Source: Prunella strophiata (lineage: Eukaryota > Chordata > Aves > Passeriformes > Prunellidae). From it: a stretch of 64,000 nt of DNA. This document shows, in pieces, positions 1 through 13,562 of this stretch. How positions within the stretch are numbered: the first letter of the stretch is position 1; every line of letters begins with the position of its first letter. Made by a program: the position numbers and the translations under genes. The notes beneath the pieces were generated by a model. It did no database searches and was not told the DNA's origin. It was given only the letters and a program-made list of their open reading frames with translations. The stretch is taken from NCBI GenBank assembly GCA_036583965.1, contig JAZBQD010000015.1, positions 87,174,809 to 87,238,808 of the forward strand, in the 5' to 3' direction.

Positions 1-3000
1 TCAGCTTGGTCCCCAGGGCTGTGCAAAGAGCCTGAGCCTTGATGCAAAGAGCACGAGGGGGTAAGATGTCCTGATGGCAGGGGCTTGCAGGCTTTGGGAG
101 GAGTGGCAGGAGCTGTTTCCTGCTGCCCAGCTGGCTTCAGGGACCTGCTGCTGTGCAGCAAGGGTGGAAGGGGATGCACTGCTTCTTCTGCATGCCACAC
201 TCCCCCCCAAATTTGCCTTGTGGCATTGGAGCATAAACTGCAGCTTACCCTGGTTTGCATTAATGAGCTAGACTGAAAAAGCAGAGTTCAGCAGTCTGTT
301 TGTCTCACTGAATAAGCAACAGGGAACATGAAGCATTTTATCTTAACTCTGGCTCACATACAAGTACCAGGGTCTGTCCCAGAGGTTTGCTCCTTCTCAA
401 AGCTCTGTAGGAGAGAGAGATTCAGTAACTTAGGCTAGAGCCCCTGGTGAGAAAAGAGAGGCATAATATGTGCTGGGATTTATGGCACTGAACACAGAGC
501 AGTGTAAAAGTACATTCTTACTTATAATAAACGACCTGGGTGAAAAAATATTCTACCTGAAGCCAAAGGCAACACTGTGCTGACTGCAGAGGCAAGGCTG
601 CAGAGTCAAAGCTCTTGGTCTTCTAACTAGAACTAATCTCACTGCTCTGAAAAAAGGAACATTTCATGACCATGATCTGTCTCCTTTTTAAGTGAGAGGT
701 TCTGCTAATCCAGGATGAAATTTGAGAGGCATAAAGGGAAGTGTATAGGGAAGAGGGACACCACTTTCCAGTGTGGCCCAAAATACACCTGACATATGAC
801 TGAAATTCCATCTCACACTGAGAGCAAGAAAAAGCTCCATTCCTGAGCTGTTATCAAAGTGTATCTCCCTCCTCTGATTTTTCCTGGGTTCAGTATGGCC
901 ATTTCTGGAATTGGAAAAGTTTCACAGGAAAATACAACTATTCTCCAAAATTAGGCTTGCTGTACTTATTTTTATTCAATGCTGACTGTAATTCTTTCTT
1001 TCTCAGCTGGTTTATTTTCATTTTCTCTGGATAAAGGCTGTTTTGACTATAGATCAAAACAAGGTATACAATAAAACAAAGCTTTGACGTGTGAGTCAGG
1101 CTTCAAGTCAGGAAAATACTACAATGCTACTGAAATTCTTTCCATCTTATCTACATAATTCTGACCTAATTTTTCCAGAAATGGCAACCCTAATCTGTAC
1201 CACATTATCATGAACTGCCCCCAAATAATTCCTGCAGGATGTCCTAATGTTGCCTATAGAAGTTACCAAATACCAACTTCTTTGTTCGTGTTTCCTTACA
1301 TTAGGATAAATTTAGCCACCACAACACATTTCTATATTTACAAACACAGAATGAGCTGGATAAACCACTGTTTGAATGCTATCTGGTGTTTACTCTTTTC
1401 ACACTCAGCTGTTTGCCTCTGTGTATATAAAACCATATCAATTTTTACTTGGCCTGCACCAAGGCACTATTATTAGGCTTCTTTGGGTAGAAATCCAGCT
1501 TCCATCCTCAGCCAATATCTTTATTTAATGTACTGTTCTTCCTTCGTGACCTAGGAAACAAAAGGACCGACTTTTTGATTAATTAGAGGAGAATGCTTGG
1601 AAGCTGTGGTGCTAAGTGTAAGTATGCAGAGAGACAGAAAGCTGCAGATAAAGTACAAAGATAGAGGCAAGATCGTTTTTCCCGTGGTAAACATCGTGCA
1701 AACGACATTTCAGAACCGTAGCCAGGATGAGTGTTCATGTCTTTCTTTATTTTATATCTCTGATCAAATCTGAGCTAGGTGAAAAATGGTAGGGAAGCCT
1801 ATTTTGCTCAATATGGTTAAACAATCACTTGGTATGTCTTAGTGCCTGGGACAGGCTTCTCTGCTCTGATCAGGTCAAGGAGACCTGACTTCTGCATGAA
1901 GTCCACTGGGCTGGCCAGCCAGCCAACAATTCCCTCAGCTTTAGAGGCATCATTTGGCAGTGCAAATGAGAGCAGAATTTGACCCAGAAAGGCTTCCTTC
2001 TTTCTGGTATTGCTGTGCTGGGGACAAACAGACACTGCTTTGCTGATGCTAGCACAGGCCTTTAGTGGCTCTTGGTTTTCTTGGTCTGGGTTGAGATGGG
2101 TTTTGTTATTGTTTGGTTGGGTTTTTTTCCTCCTTGCAAGCATTTGATAGTAATAAATTAGATAAATATCCCTTTGGTAAGTGATAGGGCAGTTTGCCTC
2201 TGGCTCAAAAAAAGCTGCATTCAGAAATGGATGAGCCCCATGGAGTTTGTGGTTTCATTGACTTTTCCAGCTATTTTGGGGGCTACAGAAATTATTTGAG
2301 TTCATCAACTGTAATTCAAGCCCACACAGTTGTTGTTGTGTTTTTCTCTCCAAGGAAAGAAAGTAAAAAAAAACAACACTAAAATGAACTTTTTTCCTAG
2401 CTAAAGGAAAAATGTACGTTTGTGCCAGTCACCAGAAACAAATCCAACTTCTAATCTGGCAAGAAGAAAGCAGCACTGTATTTTTGGTCATATAGGTTTG
2501 ATTTACATTCTCCTCTGCTTTCTCCATCTCTTTTCACAAACACAAATTAACCCAGGACTTGATGAATATCCATCATGAAAAAAAATAAAAAGGAGTGCTC
2601 TAAGGACTTCTTGTGCAAAGGTAGCCACAGGTATTGGACATTTTGATGGGCAAGAGCTTCTCCTCTTGTCATCTTCCTTTCAATCCTATTGTTGCAAGAG
2701 ATTGTTTGTCTTCTGTTTCTTATTTTAATCTCTTATTTCTAAGAGGAGTATAAAGCAGTGATATTCACAAACTAGACAGCAGTTTAGTGGACAGAGAAGC
2801 TGAACAAATTATGCATGCCTTATTCTTATCAGAAGCATGCAGGCCTTTAAGGTGTGTATTTGCCTGTGGGAGGATTTCCCTCGAGCAGCACAAACAAGCA
2901 CAGAATGAGAGCCATGACATTATCTGCTGGAGAGGTGTCTTCAGAGTGCCCTGTGGGTTTTCCCCTTATGATTGCTCCTCTCATGTCACCTGAAAGGAGA

Positions 3001-4994
3001 CTCTCTTTCCTTGCACATGGGCTGCCCAGCACATCCATCAGGCAGTTGACTTAATTATGCAGCGAGGCAAGCAGGAATGAAGGAGCCCACGCTGCTGAAA
3101 GGAGGGATCATTGCTGGGCTGATCAGAGCCTGCCATGCTCAATGCTGCTGCCAGTGTGCCTTTTGGGGGACAGGAGACAGGCTGGCTGTAAGTCACAAGC
3201 CCCACCAGCAGCCCTAATCAGCCCTCTGGAAATGTAAACCTCCTGTCCCACATGGATGCAGGCTCCCCATGGGGGCTGCTTTGCTGTGCCAGCTGCTCTT
3301 TCCCATAGGTACCATCTCAAAATGACCCCACTGGTCTTATCATACCTTACAGCAGATTTTTCTGAGAAAGCATCTCAGCTGGGAGTGCTATCCAGTCATC
3401 CCAGCTTCCCTATGGATGGACTAAACTGGCATAATTCAGGGGAGTTTGGAGGAGCACCACTGATTTCACCAGCTGAAAGGTTTTATTGTATCAGTCATGT
3501 AACAATAGCCCACAGCTATGAAATCCACAGACACCTCAGCAGACGTCCATGTTTCTTCCATGTTTTCATAAGAACATTTTCTTAGTTTTCCCAGAAATTT
3601 TAATCCACTATCTTTCTAAAATCTTATGGCTTTTCCTGAGGACTTGGCCTGCTGTTTTTCCTTCTGGGTCTCTGCTAACCATTATGTCATTCTCGGTACA
3701 CATCCAACTGGACACTTTGCAGCTCTGTGCTTTCCAGTGGCTTCCAAATGTGCATTAAAGCTGTTAATTTAATTTTGCTTTCACCCTTAGTCTGCTTCAT
3801 CATGAGCACAAGGACGTCTTTCACCTGGCTGAAAAGCAAATTGTTCATGAGCGCCTGTCCTTTGCCCTGAATTGGCAATAGATTATAGATTGCTGGTTCT
3901 GGTGTTGACCCTTAGGCAAGTCAGAAAGCTGGCTAGATATTACTACACAGTAAAAAATTTATTCTTTGAACTAACCACTTTCTGCAGAGCAATTATTTTT
4001 CTCCAAAGATGTTTCTATAAATGTCTATACATGCACAGGGTTCAACTTTCTGAGCAAACTACAGTCTTGCCTTTATTTTTACACAAGCGTTTCTGTACTG
4101 TCCCTGTTACCAAACACAACTTTTGTGAGCTGCTTCTGTATGAAGCTCTGATAGCAGCTGTTTTTTCAGCCTGAGTTCTGTGAACATCTGAAGAACCATG
4201 AAATGTGATTAAGGGATGCAAGTTCATATGTGCTTTAAAACAACCTGCATATGTAAAATTCCTGGAACAGTTTGCACTTCCACTGGGTATTCTTTGATGG
4301 CCCACATTATAAATTAACTAAACTGGTGGTTATACATAGAAAGTAGATTGGAAAAAAAAAGTTGCAAAATGAAGCTGTCAGCATAGGAAAGTTCAGGATT
4401 GAGTCCCACCACATAGCAAATAAGAAAGGTGCTGTTCTTAAAAGAATGTGACTTGTACAAATAATGCACATTATCAGGTGTAGGCGAATCAGGTACAGTC
4501 AGGGAAATTCAAGGCATTTACCAGCCTGGCATGTGTACTTGTAGGCATGGAAATGTGTGCACAGGCAATGTAGAGTACTGCAATGAAGATCTTCTCAATG
4601 TTGTACAACACATTTTGGATCTACTCCCCCAATGTCAGAAAAGTCCAGAATCAAGGGGCTCCCTGCCTTGGTATCTGTCTTTTTTATTGCCACTTAAACT
4701 ATCAGAGTTCTGGTCAGTAGAGCCAAATTCTGTGGGTGCCCTTGCAAGGGATGCTGTGCAAAGTGTGCAGCTGCTCTTAGCACCTGCACCAGGCACTGCT
4801 ACACAGAATGGTTGCTTTTGCTCAGGCTTCTCATCTGTTCAAATCAGCTCTTGCTGTTAACATGGAATTTTTTTACCATGAGGTCTGCAAGGAGAGAGTA
4901 TATTTGCCCTCAGTTTTCCCTCTCTGGATGGACAGCACAGTTGGGAAGCTCTGAATGGTTTATGGGCTAATTAAAGGCAGACCACAGGTTTTGG
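1..4994. other. Non-coding unique DNA, no gene recognised
   Basis: I see no exon, RNA gene or recognisable interspersed repeat. Open frames are short (at most about 109 codons), occur on both strands and have no family resemblance. The 2.8-3.4 kb part is somewhat GC-richer and has overlapping frames on both strands, which is a composition effect. A phrase near 3900-3930 resembles the MIR core but is too weak to call. Confidence 0.7.
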
Positions 4995-5012
4995 TTTTTT
5001 TTTTTTTTTTTT
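4995..5012. repeat. Poly(T) tract, 18 T
   Basis: An uninterrupted run of 18 T followed by C and five more T. There is no polyadenylation signal on the complementary strand next to it, so it looks like a simple homopolymer and not the tail of a retrocopy. Confidence 0.9.
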
Positions 5013-5304
5013 CTTTTTACCTTCTTTTTGCTGCATTCCAGTTCATTTGGCTGCTCAGCAGGGATTTGACAGGGACATTGTTAAGGAGACAAAGAACTTG
5101 TGGCTGGGGTGACATTAGTGTGCTGAGATGCCTCCTTTTCAGCTGACAGCCCAACCAAATTGGATCAGGTATCAGAAAGACTGATGGAACACTGGAGGAC
5201 ATGAAATATTTAGCAAATGAGTGACCTGCACATCCTACCTGTCCCTGGCTACAGCCAGCTTTGCAAGGGAGCTGATGCAGAACTAGCCTTCTCCCTCCAC
5301 CTGA

Positions 5305-5470
5305 CAAGCTCAAACAACTGATAAATTACCAGAACTAATTGTTGCCTGACAAGCCTTTGATCCCTGGAAGAGTCAATTTATAAATGATGAGCTCTTTTTA
5401 CGTGCCACCACTGATGAAGCTGTTGAAATAGCTATAAAATCAATAATCCCTGCTGTCTGGCTGTCTTTTA
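5305..5470. promoter_or_regulatory. Candidate conserved non-coding element
   Basis: This is a compact AT-rich block with several words typical of developmental enhancers: a TCF/LEF-like CTTTGATC near 5353, TAATT homeodomain cores, TTTATAAATGATGA and a retained ACGTG near 5400. It has no simple repeats and no usable open frame. The call is inferred from texture only. Conservation with another bird or a reptile would be needed to support it. Confidence 0.25.
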
Positions 5471-8400
5471 GTTTTCTTCCATTTATTCAGGAGACAGTTC
5501 AAAGTGTCTGCAAATGCTCATTTCCGTCTCTTCCCAGCACCCTGCCCAGAGAACGTCAGGCATTGCTGCAGAAATGAGGCTTGGATAAGGGAGACAGAAA
5601 GCATCTGAGAAGCAGGTCAGTCTAGATGAACACTGGGTAGGAAGCAGGACAGCCCCCAGATCTTACTCTCAGCCCCTTGGGATAGTGTCTCCAGGAAGAG
5701 AAAATTGTTAAAAACTAGGGCAGAAAGGCAAGGTGGGAAACTTCTGGATGATAAGCAGCATGGTAGGAAATGGCAGCATCTTGAAGGTGGCAGTGGAATA
5801 GAAATCACACTTGTGGCTCCAAGTGTCCAACCTCTACAGGGAGCCCAGCTGGTCTGTTTCTGAGGATATGCTGCCTCTGCCAGAGACAGAGCTCCCCACT
5901 GCCAGCAGACATGTTCTTCACCTGCTGCCATCTGGTTACAGCACAGCAGAGAGCTGGGGTACAAAATTCTGCTATGGCCTCAGCTGCATGTGGCCAAATG
6001 TGATCAGAGTCCACCGTACTCAGTGATGATTTTACTTTATGGTTGTGTTCAGTGCAAAGCTGGCTCTGCTGATCTGAAGGAACAAGTCAATATTTACCCC
6101 AACAGAGTCCCTATAGGCAGGACCTCATGAACAGAATTTGGTGCTAGACCTGTTCTGCAGGAGCATGTCATGACCACCACATGATGGAAAATCCTATGAA
6201 ATTTCATCCTTGGGCTATTAGAGCAGGTTGCTGATGCTTTTACAGCAGATCCCTTCACAGAGTGGTCAGGATGCTCCTGAGGTCATATTTCCCTTGCACA
6301 GCCATTTGACAGCTTCTTTTTCATTTCTGATGAGAGCTGCTAACCAGAAAAATGAAACACCACTACCCAAACACAAGCACAAGGCTGGATCTACAGGAAG
6401 TGTTGGCTGATGCTTCATTTTCCATTTTTCCCTGGAAGCTTGTACACAAATATGAGGTTTTGTTCTGAGGCTCTGTGTGATTACTCCAAAGCCATCTGTG
6501 GCCTGGTCACCAAGGCTTGTCCTTGCCACAGGCAGAAGAGGTGCTTCCCAAGAGTGAAATTCCCCTCTGGTGTCCTCCAGACTGAAGAAGACTTGGACTG
6601 GGTCACAGCATCAGTTACAGAAAGGAATAACTGAGACATTATTAGATTTGACTAACTGTTACTGAATGAATGAGATGGTTTATATAATGAAATCCTGCTC
6701 TTGTCCATGCAAATCTTTCACTGTCTTACCAACTGTGGAAGTTCTCCAGACCTTCAGCCTGTAGTAGCATGCAGGTGATCCATAGGGACCCCCCCCCTCC
6801 AGCTCACAAGGCCCCAGGGCCAGGAAACTTTGTCTGGAGAACCTCTCTAATCACCATGAGTTCTATGGAGCTACATCTGGAAGAGGCAACAATACAGAGG
6901 TGAGAATGGTGCAAGAGGGAAATAAGAGGGAAGAGGCTCAGTCTGTACAGCCTCTTGTGGCAAGTGCCTTTCTGACACTAAGGGTCCCATGAAGCTGCCT
7001 TCCAAAATAGGAAAGGCTACAGTAACACACCAAAATGAGCAGAGCAGGGTGATCAGCTCAAAATTCTCAGCCTGGTGTTAATTTAGTAGCAATTCAATAG
7101 TGAACAATTTATTCTCAGGATGCTATTCACCCTGAAGTACCATTATGCTTCCCAGCTGAGTAAAGGGTTTAGAAGCAGATATATTTTCAGATTAGCATCC
7201 AATAAGATGTAATGAGGGTGGAGCAAAGGACAGGTACAGGCAGTCCAATTTTATGAGAAATGGTTAAGTGCAAAAGTCTAGGGGATCTTCTCTAAGGAAA
7301 TGAGGTTGTTCCCAAAACATTATGCCATGTGTAAATGATAAAAGAGGTGGGTGTGAGCTCAGAGGACAGGTTGGTATGGAAGGCCGGAAATAGGATGGTG
7401 GGAAAACTATGCAGGAAGCATCTACTGGCAATCCTTATGGAGTAGCATTTGAGGGATGAAACAGAGGGAAATGTATTCAGCATCTAATTTGCTTAAGAGA
7501 ATATGAAATTCTCACAGAAGAATAGCAGGACAGCTATTTACCAATTGTTTTCCCATACATAAGTAACAAACTTCTGATATGTTCCTTGAGGCAAGCAGAA
7601 ACAAGATGCACTGTATGTATGACAGCTGTACAATAAACTGTAGGCACAGTAAAGAAAATAGCATAAAGGAAGCTCTCATAATTTAAGATGAGTTTCTAGA
7701 ACAGGCTAATTACCATGAATCAACTCCAGATTATCCTGAGGAGGTAGCAAGTCAGAGGGAAGAAATAAGCAGGATGGAAACTAGGCTGAGGAGAATTTGA
7801 TTCCCATGAAATGTTGAATGAGGCTAGCTCCTGCATTCTGGCCTACTACCCTCACATAGCTGGGCTGACTCAAGAGGAAGAGATTACCAGTTTTGACTAT
7901 CATGCTGACAAAAGAAAAAAATATAAATTCTTTGCGCTCTTTTCTGACTTAGTCAGCTGTTGAAAGAACTTTTCACACCCAGATGTTATTTATATCTCTT
8001 CCAGGACAATTTTTCATTGGGAAATCTCCTCTGAAAAAAAAAGAAAGTGGAAGTGTAGCTAACTCAAGGAAAAATTTCAAGAATAGAATTATCAGAAAAG
8101 AGGAATTTTAGTGTAGTTAAAAAGGATGTAGAAACAGCACTGAGGCTATTGGTTTCAATAGCTTTGGAGTACATGCCAGGATCTCACATTAGATCAGTTC
8201 TCACTGTACTCACTCCCAGTTTGAAGAAAACTTGTGAATGCATTCCATGTGTGACTCCCATCAGAAAGCTGGATCATTTAGACAGCACTGGCATTCCTTG
8301 ACAGAGCTGGTTTAAGACTATTTCTCAATTTGAGTTTGACTGTTGAGAAAGTCAGGAGGGGTCAGCTGAAGTTTCTTTATGTTATATCAAACATATAGAA

Positions 8401-9851
8401 AGGAACAGGTCCCAGCCCACAGTGTTCTACCCTGAAATCCAAAGGTGACATCAGTGAACAGCTATGCCATCTTTGAGCCAGGTGGGCACTGAGTCAAACC
8501 TCATGAAGTGGTTTTCTGTGCTGAAGAGAAAGAACAAAGTTGTGAAATGGGGCTACCCTGAGTTGCATTGTTTTCTCAGAAATGTTTGACAGCAGAGGGT
8601 ACTGCCTGATGCAAAAAAACCCTACTATAATGGCAAAAAAATGTTCTCCTTGGGTGTCTAATATTCACAGCCAATCATATGTAAGATGTGTGTCCACTGT
8701 TCCTTTGGGTAAGCTGAAATATTGTTTTTCTCTTCACTGGATCAGATATAGGTATCTTCTAAATTGATTTTGACCTTTCACTGCAGATTAAAACAAGGGA
8801 AAGGAAAATAATCTCTCTTTTGTGCTCTTATGAGCAACTACACACAAACTTTTGTTGACTTGTCTCCTAATCCAGAGACCTGTATACAGCTGCAAAGATG
8901 GAGCCAGCTTAGCTTACTTCTCTTTGATTAATGAGCAGATTTACCTGGTAGAGATGCTGCTCTCAAGTTGTCTCGTGTTTGTGTTTCACAGCATTGCAAT
9001 GGCACAAAAAGCTCTGCTGAGGTACAGGGAACTCTGCTACTCCTTGTTGGTAGTTTTTGTTGGAAAGGTTGAGGCAGCATCTGTGGGCTTGAATGAAGAG
9101 TGACATTAAGGATGGCACTTGCTAGAAGTGACTTTACTGGTCTGGCATCAGCTTCTAACACATCCTGGGTAAGTGGTGGCACTACCACTGAAAACAGCAG
9201 AAGGTGGTTAGAGGGATAAAAGACATGGTCAGCATTCACATCCAACCAGCCCAACTTCTGCAATGTTTGATACCATGGGAAAGAGCAGAAGAAAAAAGTA
9301 GACAGGGATGGTGTGGAAGTTACAGACTGTGGTTCCAGATGTGTTATGAGACATCCAAGGTACTTGAGGGACATGCTGGCAGTAAATGCTGGAACTAAAG
9401 CATCTGCACCATTGTATTCTTCAAGCCCAATTGACATCAGCAGGACTTAGGCCTGTGCAAAATAACATCACAGGTGGCTTTCCATATGGCCTTCAAGAAT
9501 TTCTTAAACTAGGGTACAAAATCATGGGGAGAGATAGACAGACCCACTCCCACCATTCATAGCTCCCAGTGAAATGAAAAATCGCCAAGAATTTACGTCA
9601 CTTTTTTCCAGCTGCTGGTACCAAACCTTGTATACTTGTCTGAGTAATGCCAGCATTTTTTCAGTGTTGATACATGTCTGTTTCCAAGTTTATTGATTTA
9701 TCTTTCAAGAACCTAATTCTGCAAACACATTCAGTTTGCCATTCAATTCCAGATACAAACAAGTGACAGGGATAGTCAGTTAAATTGAAAGGGAGATTTC
9801 AGTCTTCAGCCTTGGCCCCTAAGTACTTGCAGTGACACCTCAGATGCATAT

Positions 9852-9854
<3 letters not shown>
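5471..9854. other. Non-coding unique DNA, no gene recognised
   Basis: No repeat family or exon is recognised. A run of nine C lies at 6789-6797. The longest open frame of the whole window (169 codons, minus strand, 8928-9437) lies here. Its translation is rich in Ser, Leu and Pro, shows no domain, and sits in slightly GC-richer DNA where stop codons are rarer. I treat it as a chance frame. Confidence 0.65.

Positions 9855-9903
<49 letters not shown>
9855..9903. repeat. Poly(T) tract, 49 T uninterrupted
   Basis: Forty-nine consecutive T with no interruption, the longest homopolymer in the window. Neither flank shows a polyadenylation signal on the complementary strand or an obvious target-site duplication, so a retrocopy tail is not supported. 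The exact length is likely to be unstable in the population and uncertain in an assembly. Confidence 0.95.
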
Positions 9904-11900
9904 CCTGGTAATATTTCAGTCAAAAAGTCTGGTTTGGACTAATTTGCCTGAAAAATCTGGTTTCAAGTTCTCATTCATCCCCCATGGTTTCTCTGGGTGG
10001 TATCACAAAAGACACACTTCACTGTGCCATTTTGCATTCAGATGTAAGTGAAAACTGATGTGCAAAGTTGAGTGAACTGAAACACCTCTGTGTTGCATCT
10101 CCAACATGCAGCACTGGTAAGGGAAAGAAAGACCTGGTGTGAAACGGGCACAATCATAAAAGAAAGGTTTCAGTACCACAGCCCTTAATTTGGAACAAAG
10201 TAATGCTGACATAAGACATAAAAATATTTTCCATTGTGAATCAGGTGCCTTGGCCAAGTCTGGAAAGAACTGAATTCTTTCTCTCTTTATGTTTGAAAAT
10301 GAAAAAATGTACTGTTATCAGGACTTGACATAAAAATAGACGCGTTTTATTTAATGTGTCAGCTCTTGCCTCTTTTACAGCTCTGCAGAATTCTGAGTGT
10401 GTTTTTCTGACTTGCTAACTAAGTTTCCAGTGCAAATGAGTTACAACTCAAGGACTTGATATTCAAGGCTTCTAAAAGTTTGCAATTTTGTGGTATATGA
10501 ATGCACCATCTGTTCTTCCTAATAAGTAGCTATTTTTAAATTATATTTTTTATGGTTTCTGCTGTCCTTTGATGGAGGGTCTATGAAACAGCTTAGTAAA
10601 TTCTGACACATCAGACAGAAATAACTTCAAAAGAGTATTGATGCATGTTTCTCTCCAAATACAGGAGTATTCAGTCACATTGATTTATTCATATTGTGTG
10701 TTGTTTAGCAGATATTGACACATTTACCAGGCACAGAATTCCTTTTCAGGGGTTTATTTAACAGAACTGATGCATGATTTCAAATAAAATATTTTTATTA
10801 GGTATTTGATCTTCTAGGAAATTAATTTTAAATAAAGAAGATGCCTCAAAATTTGGGCTTTCAAAACATTTTTCTGATTGTTTTTAATGAAATAGAAAAA
10901 AAGGCCTTTGTCTACCCAGGCCCACTCCTATGCCATTAGTTTCCTGTACATTCTTTTGTTCTTATTTTCCTTTTTGTTTCCAGTCATTAAATGGTTAAAT
11001 GTGGGGAGAAGAGAAGAAAAGAGGAAGAAAAGTTGAGAACAGAAAGGGAGAAAATTTTCATTCCTGGTTTGTTGTTAAAAATAGGACAGCTCGTTACAAT
11101 TATCATCTCCCTTGTTGCAGTTACTGGTGTAGCAACAGCAAGTTTTTAGAGAACTGATAGGAAAAAGTCACTGTATTGCCACCATGCCTCAAGGACTCTA
11201 CTCCTATTTTAGGCTGCCTTGATAATTTTACCTAAATAGGTAAGTTTGGTTTGAAATAGCTATGTAAAATTCAGCTTTCTGAAGAACTCAATTTTCAGAG
11301 AAAATTAGACAAACTAAGGATTCAGTCTTGCCTCTCCCTTTTTCTCAGCTGGCTGCATCTCTCTCTTTCAGTCTTTGGGAAGGCACAATTGCTCCCCTAC
11401 TGCATCCTTCACCTTGTGCCTTGTCCATCTGTTTGGGATAGAGTTGACAAATACATGGCAGCTGGATTCCACAGAGATTCCACATGGAGGGATCTCCTTG
11501 CCCTCAGGGACCCAGGGACACCCACAATCAGCAGGAGCTGCAGTCAGCCCACCACACCAGAGATGGGACTTGCCCAGGTCACTCTTGGGAAGAGGAATGA
11601 GAGGTGTGTGGAGGAATAAATTGACAGAGCTCAGAGAACTGAAGAAGTGAGGCAGGGATGCAACACACCCATCTACACATCCAGCTGCAGCACTGATGGG
11701 AACTGGAGATGAGGAACTTGGGAAAATTAGGGCATAGAGCATCTATCTTTCTCCAGCTTGCCTGGAATATGTCATTTCCTACTCAGCCTGACATTTCACA
11801 GTTGGGACTTTTTCATAGTGTTCTTCTCAAAAGAAAACAGGTCTGGCCCCTCAAGGAGACTTACCACAGTGTGGCCACAAGTGCTCCCCTCTAGCTGGTG
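9904..11900. other. Non-coding unique DNA, no gene recognised
   Basis: AT-rich, with many TTTTTA and AATAAA-like words between 10.5 and 11.1 kb and a purine-rich patch at about 11005-11055. The overlapping open frames near 11.37-11.74 kb lie on both strands and match nothing I know. Confidence 0.65.
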
Positions 11901-11940
11901 TCTCTCTCTCTCCCATTCCCCCTCTCTCTCTCTCTCTCTT
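11901..11940. repeat. (CT)n microsatellite, interrupted
   Basis: Two CT runs, at about 11901-11912 and 11921-11940, are separated by CCATTCCC. The chance ORFs crossing this tract carry RERERE or SLSLSL strings that simply encode the repeat. Confidence 0.9.
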
Positions 11941-12440
11941 CCAGCTATCCATCTCTTGGTTTTAATGAACTGAAGCCATAACAAAGTCCAGACAACACAA
12001 GAGCAATTCAGTACTGGATTTCTTTCAACAGTGCTAATTCCTCTGGCCTTTACAGGGGCATTGAACCAGAAACACACCAAATGGGTAGAGGGTAAAACAA
12101 CCCAAACAAACAAGTAGGGGAAACAAACTGGAAGGTTAAAGAAAAGATAACCTGTGCCTATTCTTGGGAACGTAGAGTGTTTTCTTCCATCTCAATTCAC
12201 CCCATAGCCAGGCAGGTCAGGACTGCCAGTACTGGGTAGCTCACCTATGAAAACAAATATTCTCTTGTTGGGTAAAGTGCCACACTGTTGATATTCAATG
12301 CCTTTTCAGGTTTTAAGGCTCTCCAGAACAAGTAAAAATCAACCAGGCTAATTAGGATGTGCAAGTCTTTTATCTTGGTGGTGTTTTGTGTACCAATGCA
12401 CACATAAGATAGCAGGACCTCCAGGAGGATGCAAGAACAT

Positions 12441-12480
12441 GAGACAGAGAAACAGAGAGAGGCAGAGAGAGAGAAGAGGA
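12441..12480. repeat. (GA)n-rich purine tract
   Basis: An imperfect GAGACAGAGAAACAGAGAGA-type tract. It lies about 500 bp from the CT tract at 11901-11940, so the two are complementary simple repeats in opposite orientation. No interspersed repeat is visible around either. Confidence 0.8.
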
Positions 12481-13431
12481 GGTGAGCACGTGAATTTGCA
12501 AATAAATATGTCTTTGTGAGCAACAAAGAGAGACCAAGGAGCCACTTCTTATCCCTGAGGGTATATTAGAAGATTTCTTCTTTTAAAGAATGACCAGGAT
12601 GAGACATGATTAAGAAATAAGGATAACAGGGCATTTAATTTCTATGACTCATTACACTGAGCTATATAAATCATGTTGCCTGTGCAAGACTTAATCTGGA
12701 AATGATGAAGAGAGATAACAGATAAGAACACAAATCAGCAGCTCCTGCAAAGTGATACTCAGGACCATAGATTTCCTTCCCAGCTGGAAGTCCAGCATAC
12801 CAAGTGACACTGCATGTGCTGCAGGAGATTCTGTCTTACCCTGAGGAAAAATGCCACAGCACAGGTTGAGATACAGCAGCTACTGTGCTCTATCTGCCTG
12901 TGTGCAGCAGCTCCTGGCTCCCACCAAATCCAAAGCTGGCCAGAGGCTGGGAAATAAAAGCTGCCATCTCTTATGGACACCAGCCACAAAATACTGTGAC
13001 TCACATAATGCTGGCCCTGCTGGGTGCTGTTCAAAATCTGGCCAGCCTTTGGCAGCCCAGTGGCACATTGCCTGCTGCTGCAGGGCATTATCTTCAGGCT
13101 ATCCATAATTTTTGGACAAGAACTGACTCAGTGTTCAGATATGCCTCTGTAATCTGTAGGAAATCTGTCTTGCCTGAGATCATCCACCCAGTCTACACAG
13201 TCTGACAAAGAGCTCTTGGGGCAACAGTTTAACTCTTTCTCAGTTCAGCTGGGACCCAGCATAGTATCATGTAAGGAAGTTATTTCTAATGCCACTCCTG
13301 GGTTTCCATTGTACTTTCTTGCCAAAAGAGGGCTCTTCTGGACGTACAGGCAGGGATTGCTGTGTAAAGATCATCAGTTTTTTGGAAAACAGAACAACTC
13401 TTCACTGGTGAAAAGTTCTAGTCTCCTTTCC
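12481..13431. other. Non-coding unique DNA
   Basis: Overlapping open frames of 60-115 codons occur on both strands around 12.76-13.2 kb. They coincide with a locally GC-richer stretch and show no domain. Nothing else is recognised. Confidence 0.6.
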
Positions 13432-13562
13432 TGGACATAGCCAAAAGCGATCTGGACAAATCCTTAATATCATGCTCTAGGAGACTCTGCCAAAGCAGGG
13501 AGGTTGGTCTAAGTGGCCTCCAGTGGTCCCTTCCAACCTTGCCCATTCAGTGACTCTTTGAC
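13432..13562 (+). mobile_element. CR1 LINE, truncated 3' end
   Basis: The segment follows the familiar avian CR1 3' region: CTGGACAAATCCTTAAT, then GCAGGGAGGTTGGTCTA, GGCCTCCAGTGGTCCCTTCC, AACCTTGCCCATTCAGTGA, then a decayed ATTCTGTGA-type terminal repeat. Sense orientation puts the 3' end at the higher coordinate. Only about 130 bp remain, which is typical of the strong 5' truncation of CR1 insertions. It is too short to encode anything. Confidence 0.9.

Noticed and set aside
3895..3935. MIR core-like phrase (GTTGACCCTTAGGCAAGTCA)
   Set aside because: The match is under 20 bp and the flanks do not continue it.
8928..9437. 169-codon minus-strand open frame, longest in the window
   Set aside because: Low-complexity translation with no domain. 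A frame of this length is expected about once by chance in 64 kb read six ways, and the splice context is unconvincing.
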